The notes: generated by a model not told the origin, from the letters alone. A stretch of 64,000 bases of DNA from Brachynemurus nebulosus (GCA_035578155.1 JAPWDM010000015.1:9504709-9568708); one strand, 5' to 3'. Shown: positions 36,428 to 48,949, numbered from the stretch's first letter. Numbers and translations: made by a program.

Positions 36428-37063
36428 TACTGGGTAACTTCAAAAATGTAAACTTTACCGCATCGATGCAGCATCATGACTTTTCTGATGCGTCTAATAC
36501 TACATGATGCGCTACTGATGCTCTCTTGAAACTTGATGCACATTAGATGTTTCTGAACGGGATATTGGCATCATTTAGCCTCTGATTTGGTTATAGATAA
36601 GACAGATAATGTAGCATGATAGACTATAAATAATATAGCAATACAGTCCTTGTATAGGTATATTATCTTTGAATTTCAACTTGAACTTACTTGAAATAGA
36701 AAGTATTGAAATTATTTGAATAAAACATATTACATACCTATTTTGAGTGCAAGATGTATTCAAATAGTTTAAACAGTTTTAATCAAAGGTAAATACATTC
36801 ATTTTTTTCAACAATTTGTTTTTCGGAATTATTCCTGTTGGTGTTAATACCTACATAATATGGCAAGTAGTTATAATTCTACATTATACACATTACATGC
36901 ATCTTGGACACGCATCACCAAATTTCTTGATGCATTGTTTTGACGCATCAAATGCAAAAATGAACTTTTGATTTTTCGTTGTGATGCGTCTGATGCGTTT
37001 TTGAACTTTTGACTCTGCTTCATGCAAGCAGTGATGCATTTTTGAAGTTAGCCACTGCTTAGT
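36428..37063. mobile_element. GATGC-rich MITE
   Basis: Ends read ctgggtaacttcaaaaatg and the reverse complement of gcatttttgaagttagccac. The outer 100-130 bp at both sides are packed with gatgc/gcatc in both orientations (for example 36462-36545 and 36895-37040), while the middle is free of them. It is non-coding. I could not find a convincing target duplication. Confidence 0.7.
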
Positions 37064-37291
37064 AGAAAACTGGACACCTACTGTTTGGTTTTCATGTATA
37101 ATGTAGTACTGGGTATTTATTTATTTCACAAAAACTACAATCAAGTAGGTATACTAACAACATTATAAAATGTGTTTCTATTTATAAAATCATTTTACAG
37201 TATTTGTTTATCAGATAACATGTATTTTTATGTGTATTAACTTTAAATGAAGTTAAAATAATAATAAGTAATAAATAATAATTATAAAAAA

Positions 37292-38246
37292 TTATGAAAT
37301 ATTGTCTTCAGCAGTATCGTCTGTGCAGGCATCATCACTGCTTTCGTCGAGATTTATGATTATTTTTTCTCCGAAGTCATCAGTAATATTATCCAAGTGC
37401 CACATTTTTTTTTCTATATCTAATACATGTCTAATTGCATCCTGCCAATCTAAATTTGTAATGTTTTTTAACTTTTCTTCCAAAAGAATTTTTACATCTT
37501 GTAATTTAAAGGATGTATTATTGCTGGCTACATGTCCTTCCACTTGTCCCCAAATTAATTCTATTGGATTTAGTTGAGAATGTTGAGGAGGTAAGCATAA
37601 TACAATTACTCCATACTTTTTACCAATTTCTTCAATAGCATATTCAGTGTATATGTCCTTGTGTCTTCTAACAATTTCCAGTAATTCTTTGATACAAGAG
37701 TCGGTTTGGTAAGAAATATTTTTTGAATTTTTGAATTTAACCAATCTTGGATATCTTTTTTTCGCCAACTAGTTGTTAGAAACTTGTCTAATTTTCTGGA
37801 GTGGTACGATGCATTGTCTATAACAACAACTGATTATTTTTCTAATTTTGTGCATCACACTTTTAAACTATTGCTCATAAACTGTTGCATCCATTTCTTT
37901 ATGGTAATCGCCGTCTATCAATTTACTTTCAAACAAAAGCAAACCATTTTCTACAAAACCATCTTCACTTCCTATATAGCTTATTATAAGGCGTTTGCCA
38001 TTACCGGACGGGTTTTTTAATCCTATAGAAAGATCTTCCAAAAAAGCCCGTTTCGCCGTTTTTATAGTTGTGTCAACCCAAAATTTCGATTTTGTATGAC
38101 CTAAAACAATCGATGGAATTAAATTAGTTAGAATGTAGGTATTATCGACGATTAGGACAATGGAACTATTTGTATATAAATCGCTAACTTACCTGCATTG
38201 CACCAGGTTTCATCAGCGTAATATATTTTTTTCCCTTGTCCCAAAC
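37292..38246 (-). pseudogene. mariner/IS630-like transposase with an intron
   Basis: Reading from the right: GKKIYYADETWCNAG (first catalytic Asp), a 90-bp intron (38196-38107, GTAAGT...TTTTAG, phase 1, joining to GHTKSKFWVDTTIKTAKRAF), then IISYIGSEDGFVENGLLLF. After a frame change come the region with VIDNASYHS (second Asp) and, in 37768-37292, LPPQHSQLNPIELIWGQVEGHV (third catalytic position) with an acidic C-terminus. The N-terminal DNA-binding part is cut off at about 38246 by a dispersed repeat. An in-frame stop and frameshifts lie between 37770 and 37860. Confidence 0.8.
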
Positions 38247-38460
38247 CCTTGGATGAGTTCGTCAGCCAGACACGTCGGATGCCAGGAACATCGTTTTTGT
38301 TCTTGCAAAAAATTAGTTTTTTGTGAAAATTTCCACTTATTCAAAAATTTTTGCGAAATTTTTTTACACCATTTAAAAGAGGAGAAAAAATTACATAAAA
38401 AAGGTCTTTAAACTTTTGTTCTATGTCAACTAGTTTCCGAGGAAAACTATTTTCTCGTAT
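38244..38460 (+). repeat. Dispersed repeat, copy b (tail part only)
   Basis: Matches 3955-4190 and 48690-48900 (gccagacacgtcggatgcca, gaggagaaaaaattacataa). Its left edge truncates the mariner-like gene. Unlike the other copies, no microsatellite lies upstream of it. Confidence 0.8.
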
Positions 38461-38721
38461 AAGGTGTGAAGTTAGTCACAATCTAAGTACATATTCGACA
38501 CAATATTTATATATTGTATATATATCGTATACCCGTGTACATATATATGCATACGATCACATAATTATGATACATGTATAAGAGTACATGTATATCGCGC
38601 GTACTCTGTCTCAACCTCGTATCTGAAAATTTTTGGACACAAAAGAAACATATTTTAAATCCGTGTTTTCATCACTATGAGCTTAAGATTTATGCTAATT
38701 ACACCCTTTGATGTTGGCTAC

Positions 38722-38722
<1 letters not shown>

Positions 38723-38793
<71 letters not shown>
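38723..38793. repeat. (TA)n tract, left of the errantivirus
   Basis: About 70 bp of TA. It continues at 46477-46550 on the far side of the LTR element, so one original tract was split by the insertion. Confidence 0.95.
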
Positions 38794-38798
<5 letters not shown>

Positions 38799-39182
38799 TG
38801 GATTCGATTTATTAAGAATTAAATAAATTAAATAGATCCTATTTCATTTTCTATATTTTATGTAAAATCAATATTCAGCATTTTCTCATCAAACTATTGT
38901 ACATCAAAAAGTATAATATTCATTTCCTGTAATTTCATGTAATTGTAAAATCAGATATTTTCACACCAAACAAAGAAATCTTATAGATAATTCTGCTGAA
39001 TTGGACAAACGAATAAAACACGTGCATCCTTTCAAAATTGTATAAATACGATCGACTTATTCGTTTGTTCAAGACTTTTCGTTTAGAATTCGTTTATATC
39101 TTGTAATAACGGTATTTGTAAAGCAGATCATTAAAATAAAGTTTTATTTTTTAATTACATTCTTTGAATCAAAAACATATTT
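38794..39182 (+). repeat. 5' LTR
   Basis: Pairs with 46091-46477. By eye the two LTRs differ at three substitutions and one 2-bp indel (about 39.0 kb versus 46.27 kb), so the insertion is young. The exact ends are ambiguous by 1-2 bases because of the TA flanks. Confidence 0.92.
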
Positions 39183-39198
39183 GGCGCAGTCGGTAGGA
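39182..39198 (+). promoter_or_regulatory. Primer-binding site, tRNA-Ser type
   Basis: tggcgcagtcggtagga is complementary to the 3' end of an insect tRNA-Ser including CCA. It lies directly after the 5' LTR. Confidence 0.8.
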
Positions 39199-39551
39199 TT
39201 TTGTTAACATTGTTGAAGAAATTTGGGCTATCGCGAATTGTATTTTGACGCGTTATCAAGACAACAATTCGGTCTTGACGGTTTCTCAAGAAGAGTGATA
39301 CACATCTCAACAGTGTGTGGATTTTAATCCTTTAACAAAACAAAGAATCTACACGGACATTAAAAAATCAACCGGTCATTTTATAAAAACTGTGAAATTG
39401 TGGACAAATTACTGGCGGTTTACCAGTAACGAGTTCAATCCAGGCGGCTTACTTGGACCAGTGGTTTCACAACTGTTCGACAACGGTCAATTGGATCAAC
39501 ACACAATCCAGCAACAACATATCACTGGCGATGAAAGGTGTAATATTGTGC

Positions 39552-39560
39552 ATGTAAGTA
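39552..39560 (+). promoter_or_regulatory. Candidate env splice donor
   Basis: gcatgtaagta in the leader, upstream of gag, matches the donor consensus. Errantiviral env is made from a spliced RNA, so this is a plausible site. Confidence 0.45.
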
Positions 39561-39596
39561 CATTATATACATTCTTTCTCTTTTTGCGAGTGCTTA

Positions 39597-40958
39597 ATGT
39601 CCAAAAAATTTTTTCCTTACCACAAACGAGAGTCTTCCAACACTCCCGGCGCAGTAAACGCAAGTGTTGAAAACACTTCCTCTTCGCTGAATACGATTGA
39701 GGAAGTCCAGTTTAGCTTAGTTAATATTAATTTAGAACCAATTAATCTAAATATCGAAACAAATACTGAAAATATTAATAATTGTTCAGATTTAGAAATA
39801 AATAATACAAATAATACAATGACGCGGAATGAAGCTAGTGAATATTTAGAAGCTCTAAGATTACCCGATACTATTAAAGATTTAACTCCTTTTGACGGTA
39901 ACCCACGTCAATTATTTGATTTTATTAGTAACGTAGAAGAAATATTAGCATTAGTACCCAGAATCAATGGGACACCGCAAGGTAAACTATGGTTACGGGC
40001 AATTAGAAATAAAATAACAGGTGAAGCTAGCGAAGTACTAAACATGTACGGAACTAGCATAGATTGGGGTTAAATTAAAAGTAATCTTATTTCCCATTAC
40101 GCAGACAAGCGAAACGAGACTAGTCTAATACGCGACTTACATAATTTACGACAAACAAACCAAACCATTGAACAATTTTACGGTTCAATTATCGAAACAT
40201 TTTCCGCCATGACAAATTTTATAAAGTTACACGAAACAGACCAGATAATAGTTAGGGCAAAAATTAAGCTGTATTCAGATTTATGTAAGGATGCATTCTT
40301 AATAGGACTTAAAGAACCAATAGGTAGTGCCATTAGGGCTCGCCAACCCAAAACCCTTCACGAAGCATTTTCGATGTGTATTCAGGAACAAAATATTTAT
40401 TACGCTAGAAGTAATTATATTCAAAAGCAACAAATTGCTGTCAAACCAAAACCCAAACCAATTAATTATCCAATTCAATTTTATCATCAACCTGCTAGGC
40501 ATAACAATTATAATTTCTCTAAACCTACATATCAACCACCTAAACCAGTGCAAAGGCAACTGCCACCGCCCCAACCTCAACAGAATAATTTTATGCAGAG
40601 ACCTGGACCATCTTACTACACTCCAACACCGATGGACATCGGAAGTAACAGGATTTCAATTAGAAACCCACAACAAAATCAACCAAAACCAATGGGACAC
40701 TCTTTCTTCAGACAACAAAGTAAACCAACTTTCACCAGTCAAGAAATTCATCACACAGAAGGAGCTCAATATCAACTGGACGAATACGTGAATGAAAATA
40801 TTCCTCAAAACGCCAGTTGGGAACAGTCTGTAACCGGATATCAAACTGAATGTCAGGAAACGAACGATTATGGAAACTACGACTACTCATACGAAATCGA
40901 AGCTGAAATTGACGATGGAAATTTTCAATCGACCTGCCCGAGCAACGAGGATACATAG
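39597..40958 (+). pseudogene. gag: gag, one in-frame stop
   Basis: A single frame from 39597 to 40958 (about 453 codons) is interrupted by TAA at 40071-40073. The N-terminal part is Asn/Ser-rich. The centre has the errantiviral-type FDGNPRQLFDFI block, and the C-terminal part is Pro/Gln/Asn-rich and ends acidic. No CCHC zinc knuckle is seen, as is usual for errantiviral Gag. A preceding open frame (39317-39670) covers the leader. Confidence 0.85.
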
Positions 40959-40966
40959 ATCAAAAT

Positions 40967-43900
40967 TTGCATGGCTCAGAACTCCCATATATTCATATCC
41001 TACATCCTTCCGGAAAACAATTAAAGTTCCTTATTGACACAGGATCACCAAACTCCTTTATAAACCCCGAATACGTGCACCCCGACGACTTACAAACAAC
41101 CCAGACTGTTGAAATTAAAACAATTCTAACGACACATAAACTTAATAAACAGTAACATTACCAATCTTTGACGAATTCAAAACACAAGGACAATTAGACT
41201 TTATTGTATTTAAATTTCACAACTATTTTGACGGTTTACTTGGGCTTGATATTTTAAGTAAATTAAAAATACAGATAGATACATTTCACAAATGCTTATA
41301 CACACCTCACACGACAATTAAACTACTATACAAACCAAATTTTATGAGCGGACAATACAAGATTCCACCTAATAACAAAATTATCACTAAACTACCCGTA
41401 GACATCCAAAACGGTGACGTAATTCTTCCTGACACATATATAAATAAAAACTTCCTTATCCCTGCCGGTATCTACTTAGCAAAAGATTGGCACATAATTG
41501 CTCCTACTATAAATCTTTCTAATTCTCAACAAACCTTCTTCGTCGAACAACCACTAAAAGTTGAGCTACTCCATCATGAAGTAATTGAATTTAACACTCA
41601 CCAAATAACCCAAGAATACAGCGAATTACCTCCAATTGAATCTCTAATTAGAGTAAACCATCTCAATTCAGAAGAACGACGAAGTATCATATCATTGTGT
41701 CGTGAATTTGAAGACATATTTTACAAAGAAGGACAACAACTTACCTTCACCAATCAAATAAAACATAGGATAATAACAAAGGATCATTTGCCAGTTTATA
41801 CCAAATCATACAGGTACCCACAAATCCATATGGAAGAAATCAAACAACAACTGGACAAAATGCTTAAACAGGGAATCATCCGACCGAGCTTTTCACCATG
41901 GTCATCGCCGATTTGGATAGTTCCAAAAAAAATCGACGCTTCTGGAAAACAGAAATGGCGACTGGTCGTCGATTACAGGAAAATCAACGAGAAGACCATT
42001 GATGATCGTTACCCAATCCCGAATATCACCGACATCCTCGATAAGCTTGGAAAATGTATGTATTTTACGACATTGGACTTAGCAAGTGGGTTCCATCAAA
42101 TCGAGGTAGCTCCAAAGGATATTCCGAAAACAGCTTTTTCAGTCGAAAATGGCCATTATGAGTACGTGAGGATGCCTTTTGGATTGAAAAATGCGCCGTC
42201 TACATTCCAACGGGTGATGGACAATGTCCTCCGGGAATTTCAAGGCACCATCTGCCTTGTTTATATGGACGACATCATTATTTTCTCAACATCGTTGCAA
42301 GAACATATAGAGAACCTCAAGAAAGTATTCCAACGACTAAAATCGGCAAATTTGAAAGTTCAACTCGATAAATCGGAGTTTCTACATCGAGAAATCGCTT
42401 TCCTTGGTCACATAGTGACAAGTGCAGGTGTCAAACCGAACCCTGACAAAATTAGAGCAATTACCAACTATCCCTTACCTAAAACCCAAAAAGAGATAAA
42501 AGGTTTCCTTGGTCTTTTGGGCTACTACCGTAAATTCATAAGGGACTTTGCCAAAATCACAAAACCGATGACAAAGTGCTTAAAAAAGGGACAAGAAATC
42601 AAAATTACACCAGAATATCTGCACTGTTTTGAAACTTGTAAAAAACTATTAACAACAGATCCCATATTGGCCTATCCTGATTTCTCCAAACCTTTCAACC
42701 TCACTACTGACGCGAGCAACTATGCGATCGGAGCAATCCTTTCACAAGGACCAATAGGCCAGGACAAGCCCATTTGCTTCGCATCAAGAACGCTAACATC
42801 CACCGAGGAGAAATATTCTACAATTGAAAAAGAACTTTTCAATTGTAGAATATCAAAAGAGCAATCGTTTGGGCAACGAAATATTTTCGGCCGTACCTCT
42901 TCGGAAGGAAGTTCAAAATCATTACCGACCACAAACCTTTAACGTGGCTCATGTCGTTAAAGGAGCCAAACTCAAAATTAGTTCGCTGGAGATCGAAGCT
43001 GGAAGAATTTGATTATGAGATCATCCACAAATCCGGGAAATACAATACAAATGCTGACGCTCTATCAAGAATTAAACCTGAAATAAACATCAACGAAGAA
43101 CACAACGAAATAAGCTCCATCGAAAATGAAGCACCCTCAAGCGACGCTCAGACTCAGCATAGTGGACAAGAAGATGAAACCGATTACATTCGTATATCCG
43201 AAAACCCACTCAACGATTTTAGCGAACAATTAGTTTTGATCATCAGTAGGAATCGTCCGAATAGAATTATCTCAGTCACTTTCAAAAAACGAAGACAAAC
43301 CTTCCAATTTCCCCAATATACCAATCAAATCCTTGTTAATATATTTAAATGCTACCTTTCCCCTAAAAAACTAACAGCAATTTATTGTGAAGATGAGGAA
43401 ACATTCCTTAGACTACAAGATATTTACTCTCAATATTTTAGCCGATCAAAACAATTCAGATTAATTCGTTGCACAAAAATTTTAATCGACGTAGAGGACG
43501 AAGACGAACAGGATAGAATTATTCAGGAATACCATCAGAAAAGTAATCATCGCGGAATACAAGAAACGTTTTTATATTTAAGACGCGAATACTATTTTCC
43601 CTCATTAAAATCAAAAATTTCATTTCATATAAACAACTGTAATATTTGCAATTCCGTAAAATATGACAGACGACCACCGAAAATAAAATATTCATTAACA
43701 CAAACACCCAAAAAACCTTTGGAAATAATTCACATTGATATATTTTACCTAAATAATGAACATATGTTAACTTTAGTTGACAAATTTTCCAAGTTTGCTC
43801 AGGCATACACCTTAGAGTCTAGAAATACGATTCACATAATTTCCCAAATTAGGAAATGTATTGCGAATTACGGTCCACCAAAATTACTAGTTGCCGACTC

Positions 43901-44553
43901 TGAAAAATCATTTAATTCTATCACATTCAGACAATTCCTTAGCCAAGCAAACATTGAACTACATGTTACATCAATTCGGAATTCAAATTCAAATTCACCT
44001 GTAGAACGTTTTCATTCTACCTTGCTAGAAATTTATAGAATAGTTCATAAAGAAAATCCAGAAATGAACCACGAAGATAAATTATCCAATGTCAATAGCC
44101 ACCTATAATAATTCAATTCATTCGGTAACTAAATTTACACCATTCGAGTTATTTTTTGGTAGGAAATATGATGCTCACTTAGAACCTAACCCAGAAGCAA
44201 TGCAAAATCATAAGGAACAACTCTATGAAAAAGTAAATAATAGGGTAGAACAAAACAAAATTAAACTCATAGATAAACTTAATAGAGATAGGGAAGATCC
44301 AATAGCTTTGAACCCAGGTGATAAAATATTTGAAATACATGAAAGGTGCAACAACAAATTAACACCAAAATTTAAACAAACAAAAGTTAAAGAAGACCAT
44401 GGAAAAACATTAATCGACGTAAACAATAGAAAACTACACAAACAGAAACTAAAAAGACGTTTAAAATTGCAGGTTAACAATAATAACGACAACAACGACG
44501 CAGACAATAGACATACAAGACCTGACCCACAACCCGGGACTTCTCGCGATTAA
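40967..44553 (+). pseudogene. pol: pol: protease, RT, RNase H, integrase, with three frame breaks
   Basis: Protease: FLIDTGSPNSFI at about 41029-41064. A one-base deletion near 41150 moves the frame. RT and RNase H follow in 41344-42942, with [10 protein letters not shown] as the polymerase core and [14 protein letters not shown] for RNase H. A palindromic insertion at about 42830-42855 breaks RNase H, which continues at 42951 with the DALSRI end. Integrase follows with an HHCC-like zinc region (HRGIQETFLYLRREYYFP, CNICNSVKYDR) and a DDE core (HIDIFY, VADSEKSF, SPVERFHSTL). A frameshift near 44095 separates the last 154 residues. The domain order is gypsy-type. Confidence 0.92.
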
Positions 44554-44554
44554 T

Positions 44555-46081
44555 TTGGGAAATGCAAAATTGATCAAATCTCACTCCAACCTTATTCACA
44601 TTATTAACTTAGATAATTATAAAGAAAATATCGAAAAACTAAATTCTAATATTAAGCTTATTCATGATGATATAAAATTTAAGGATTTAAAAACTACAGT
44701 ACAACTGAAATTTAATGAACTCCAAAATAATTTTGAAATGATTTATCCAAGAAAAATTAAAAGGAACAGGCGCGGTCTCATTAATGGCCTCGGATCAGCC
44801 ATAAAATACATAACAAGAAACATGGGCGATAATGACGCCATAAAAATAAACAATTACATTGAAATTCTAAAAAATAATCAGGATAATATGGCAACACAAT
44901 TAAATAAGCAAGTAAAAATCAACACTCAAATGATTGATAGATTTAATAAAATAACTGAACACATAAATCAACAACCAGATGTAATTAATGCATACTTAAA
45001 TCATTTTTCCGGTAATTTAGCAAATGAAGTTAGAAAGAAGGAACATTTAATTAAATATTCTCAGTATTTGACGCAAATAATTTACAATATCGAATACCTA
45101 AACTCTCATATCAAAGATGTAATGCAAACAATTAACATGGCTAAACTGAACATTATGCCGAAAAATATTCTAATACCTGACGAATTAGACTATTCTTTAA
45201 AATTATTAACCGAACAAAATATTCCTATCAATTCTTTGGAAGAAGTTTATGAATTTCTTAACGTCCAAGCATACTATAACAATACCAACATAATTTTCAA
45301 CGTTCAAATCCCAGTATTTCATAAACTACCCTTTCGACTCGACTACGTCGAATCAATTCCTAATGTCTATCAAAAAACTATCAAACTTAATAAAAATTAT
45401 GTACTCGTAAACGGGGAATGTTTGTACTTAATGGAAAAAGCATGTCGAAAAATTTGCAACATCTTCATCTGCGATAACGATCTCACAACATTGACGAAAA
45501 CCCAGGAAAACCAATGTCTTGGAAACATTCTACTTAACAACGAAGGACACTGTGTCTACACCGAATATCTCAAACAGGAACAACTTAAATTCCTGTTCAA
45601 CGAGTACTTACTCTTAATCAATTTTCCAAATACGCCATTATCTACGACATGTGGTATTAAGGAACGTGAAATAAATGGGACAATATTAATAAAATTCCAC
45701 TAGTGCACCGTTACCATAAATGGAATTGTGTACGAAAATAGGAAACAACTATTCCAAAGCAACCTTAGAATCCTACCGCTTCATAACTTATCCATAAACG
45801 AAACGAAGTTTGAAGAACCGCTCAACATGGAAAAGCTAAAAAATTATCATACTGAAAACAGAGAAGAAATCCAACTACTGAAAACGCACGGAATCATCCA
45901 CATTTCCAGCACCTACATCATACTTGGACTTATTATAATCGCTATAGCCGTCATCACATTTGGTTACTTAACGAAGTCAGGAAAACACGAAATTCCAGTC
46001 TTGGCCACTACAACCACTACGACCGAGCATCCACAAGCACCGTCAGGCGAAGTAAAACTTCTATGGCCGGCGCTTCACTAA
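44555..46081 (+). pseudogene. env: env, fusion-glycoprotein type, one in-frame stop
   Basis: Open from 44555 to a TAG at 45701-45703, then open in the same frame to 46081. A basic cleavage-type motif (RNRRG) precedes a GLINGLGS segment, the arrangement of baculovirus F-like fusion proteins of errantiviruses. Helical regions follow, then a Cys-containing ectodomain, then a single transmembrane segment near 45905-45970 (IILGLIIIAIAVI), and a short tail. The start overlaps the end of pol and the first residues would be supplied by splicing. The stop removes the membrane anchor. Confidence 0.88.
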
Positions 46082-46090
46082 GAGGGGAGG
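46081..46090 (+). promoter_or_regulatory. Polypurine tract
   Basis: agaggggagg immediately upstream of the 3' LTR primes plus-strand synthesis. Confidence 0.85.
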
Positions 46091-46472
46091 AGTTATGGAT
46101 TCGATTTATTAAGAATTAAATAAATTAAATAGATCCTATTTCATTTTCTATATTTTATGTAAAATCAATATTCAGCATTTTCTCATCAAACTATTGTACA
46201 TCAAAAAGTATAATATTCATTTCCTGTAATTTCATGTAATTGTAAAATCAGATATTTTCACACCAAACAGAAATCTTATAGATAATTCTGCTGAATTGGA
46301 CAAACGAATAAAACACGTGTATCCTTTCAAAATTGTATAAATACGATCGACTTATTGGTTTGTTCAAGACTTTTCGTTTAGAATTCGTTTATATCTTGTA
46401 ATAACGGTATTTGTAAAGGAGATCATTAAAATAAAGTTTTATTTTTTAATTACATTCTTTGAATCAAAAACA

Positions 46473-46477
<5 letters not shown>
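46091..46477 (+). repeat. 3' LTR
   Basis: Partner of the 5' LTR. The right flank is the (TA)n tract that resumes at 46477. Confidence 0.92.
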
Positions 46478-46550
<73 letters not shown>

Positions 46551-46553
<3 letters not shown>

Positions 46554-48154
46554 TACTCAAAACAAAATAAGGGCCACTCATGTTTTGCTGCATAAGTTTA
46601 TTTTTATATAAGTTACAGTATAAGGTATGCTTACATTTAATTAAAGAACTAATTTTTTACTAAATAAAATTAATTTTAATAAGATTAAATAAAAAATTAA
46701 TCCATAAAATCATTTTTTTTAGGATTTTATCATTTTTATAGTCATTTTTACAGTCATCAACAAACGTTCACGCTTTGAGTAAAAGCACACATTATGCAAC
46801 TTTTCGGTGATTTAATATCGAGTATGCCCTCCCCTTTTTAAAACACATTCTTGAAGCCTCCTCGGCATGCTTTCAATGAGATGCCTAACGGTTTCATCAG
46901 GAATCTCCTCCCAACATCTTCTCAAGACATCAATCAGTTGTTGTTGGGTGTGCACATCCTCTCCGGTTGCTCTGACTCGCCGTTTTAATTGATCCCAAAG
47001 ATGTTCTATTGGGTTCAAGTCAGGGCTATTTGCAGGCCACGGTAAAACCTGTATATTAGCCTCCCTAAGGACAGTTGTCGTCGCTCGAGCGGTATGGGGC
47101 ATTATCCTGCATCAGGATAAATCCGTCGGCCGCTCGTTGTGCAAAGGGGATCACATGGGGTCTGACAACCTGTTCGATATAACTTTGAGCCGTTACAGTA
47201 CCCTCGTTCAGGAAAACAAGCTCAGTTTTGCCTTGCAAACTAATTCCACTCCAGACCATGACATTAGGACCGCCAAATCTGTCGCGTTCATGAATGTGAC
47301 GATCAGAAAACCTTTCCCCACTTCTTCTCCACACTCTTACACGTCGATCATCACTAAAAAACTTCACCTTGCACTCATCCGTGAAGAGTACGTGACGCCA
47401 TTCCTCCAAGCCCCATTCAAGGTGTTCACGTGCAAATCTTAAACGGTTTGCACGATGCGCTCCGGTCAGTTTGGTACGGATTACTGGTCTTCTTGAACGT
47501 TGTTGGTCTTCATGCAAACGATTTCGTATGGTCTGATTACTGACAACAGTACCAGTAGATCGATGTAAGCGATTTTGCAGAGTACCTGCGGTAACAGTCG
47601 GCTCACGTCGTGCACACAGTCGAATGTAATGGTCTTCACGGGCAGTGGTAGCACGAACTCTTCCTGAGCCACGGCGCCGGGTTACACTACCGGTCTGCTG
47701 ATACCGATTCCAAACATTTTGAATAGCCCTTCGTGAACAACCCAACTGCAGAGCCACGGAACGTTGAGATTGACCCCCCTCAATCATCGTTACGGCTCTG
47801 GTAGCAGTAGCTTCGTCCATATGGTGTCGAATTCTCGGCATTGTAAAAATAAATGATTGAATAACACGCCAAACTTCAAAAAACAACCTCAGCAATCAAT
47901 AATCTAGCCCAAACTGATTTAAAATCAAATTCAAAAAAATAAGTAAAACTAATCACTTGACGCTGTGCGAGACAAAAAAACGTTTAAATCTTCCCCTCAA
48001 CAATATAATATCACTTAAACCTAACTGTTATCATTTACTCAACCACTTAATATCATTACAACAGTCATTTAGAAAAGTTATTTTGGCGTGGATCGACATA
48101 AATCAGTTTTAAAATACAAACTTTCAAGTGGCCCTTATTTTGTTTTGAGGAGTA
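46551..48154 (-). mobile_element. Tc1-like element, copy B
   Basis: Inverted ends (ctcaaaacaaaataagggcc) flanked by TA inside the same microsatellite that holds the errantivirus. It is 1,604 bp and opposite in orientation to copies A and C. Confidence 0.95.
46812..47841 (-). pseudogene. Tc1-type DD34E transposase, one 5-bp deletion
   Basis: Starts at the ATG of MPRIRHHMDEATATRAV (47841). The HTH regions, LFTDEC (first Asp intact), ILMQDNA (second Asp) and NPIEHLWDQLK (Glu) are all present. Relative to copies A and C, five bases (gagcg) are missing near 47092, directly after the second catalytic region, which shifts the frame. This is the only lesion I see, so copy B is closest to the ancestral gene. 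Confidence 0.95.
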
Positions 48155-48182
48155 TATATATATATATATATATACTCCTCAA

Positions 48183-48268
<86 letters not shown>
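48155..48268. repeat. (TA)n tract with embedded Tc1-end scrap
   Basis: TA repeats interrupted at 48173-48188 by tactcctcaaaacaaa, which is the outermost 16 bp of the Tc1 terminal repeat. Confidence 0.9.
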
Positions 48269-48459
48269 GATAAGTATATATGTAAATACAGTATTTAATA
48301 TGTTTTTTGTGGGTCCTAAAATATGTAGCTTTTGATATACGAGGTAGAGACAGCCAACGCGCGATGTGTGGGTGTCTGGTGATGGTATTTTTTAATTCAA
48401 AAATTGCTATTTACTTCAGAGAAAGCCACCATATTTTAGCGAATTACCAGAATGGAATT

Positions 48460-48555
48460 CAACTATTACAGCCACTGTCACGATGCGACTTGAGCCCGGG
48501 ACTATGGCAGAAATTTGTTTTGAGGTCCCTAGAAACCGAAAATAATATTCACTAA

Positions 48556-48614
<59 letters not shown>

Positions 48615-48910
48615 AACAGATATATGTATATATTTATGTATCAGCACAATAACTCTCTAACAAAACTTTCTAGGTTTACGAAATTTGGTGAGAACGTTGG
48701 AAGTCCAAAAATCTTGGATGACTTCTTCAGCCAGACATGTCGGATGCCAGGAACATGGTTCTTGTTCTTGCAAAAAATTTGTTTTTTGCCAAAATTTGCT
48801 ATAATTTAAAAGTTTTTGTCACATTTTTTTTACACCATTGCAAAGACGGAAAAAAATCATTTAAAAAAGGTTTTTGAACTATTATTCTAGGTTAGCTAGT
48901 TTTTGAGAAA
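48460..48910 (+). repeat. Dispersed repeat, copy c
   Basis: Head at 48462-48505 (attacagccactgtcacgatg), a (TA)n core at 48561-48610, tail at 48670-48910. Same order as copy a at 3275-4195, but a much shorter spacer. Confidence 0.75.
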
Positions 48911-48949
48911 ATAAGAAAAAAAAGTCAATTTATTATTTTATGGAGATAC

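Larger units (their letters stand above)
38794..46477 (+). mobile_element. Errantivirus-type LTR retroelement with env
   Basis: A 7.7-kb element with two LTRs of about 387 bp beginning AGTTATGG, a tRNA-Ser-type primer-binding site, gag, pol (protease, RT, RNase H, integrase), an env gene and a polypurine tract. It inserted into a TA repeat, consistent with the ATAT/TATA target preference of the 17.6/297 group of gypsy-like insect endogenous retroviruses. All three genes are broken, so this is a dead provirus. Confidence 0.93.

Noticed and set aside
44555..46081. Intact env capable of making particles
   Set aside because: An in-frame stop removes the membrane anchor, and gag and pol are also broken.
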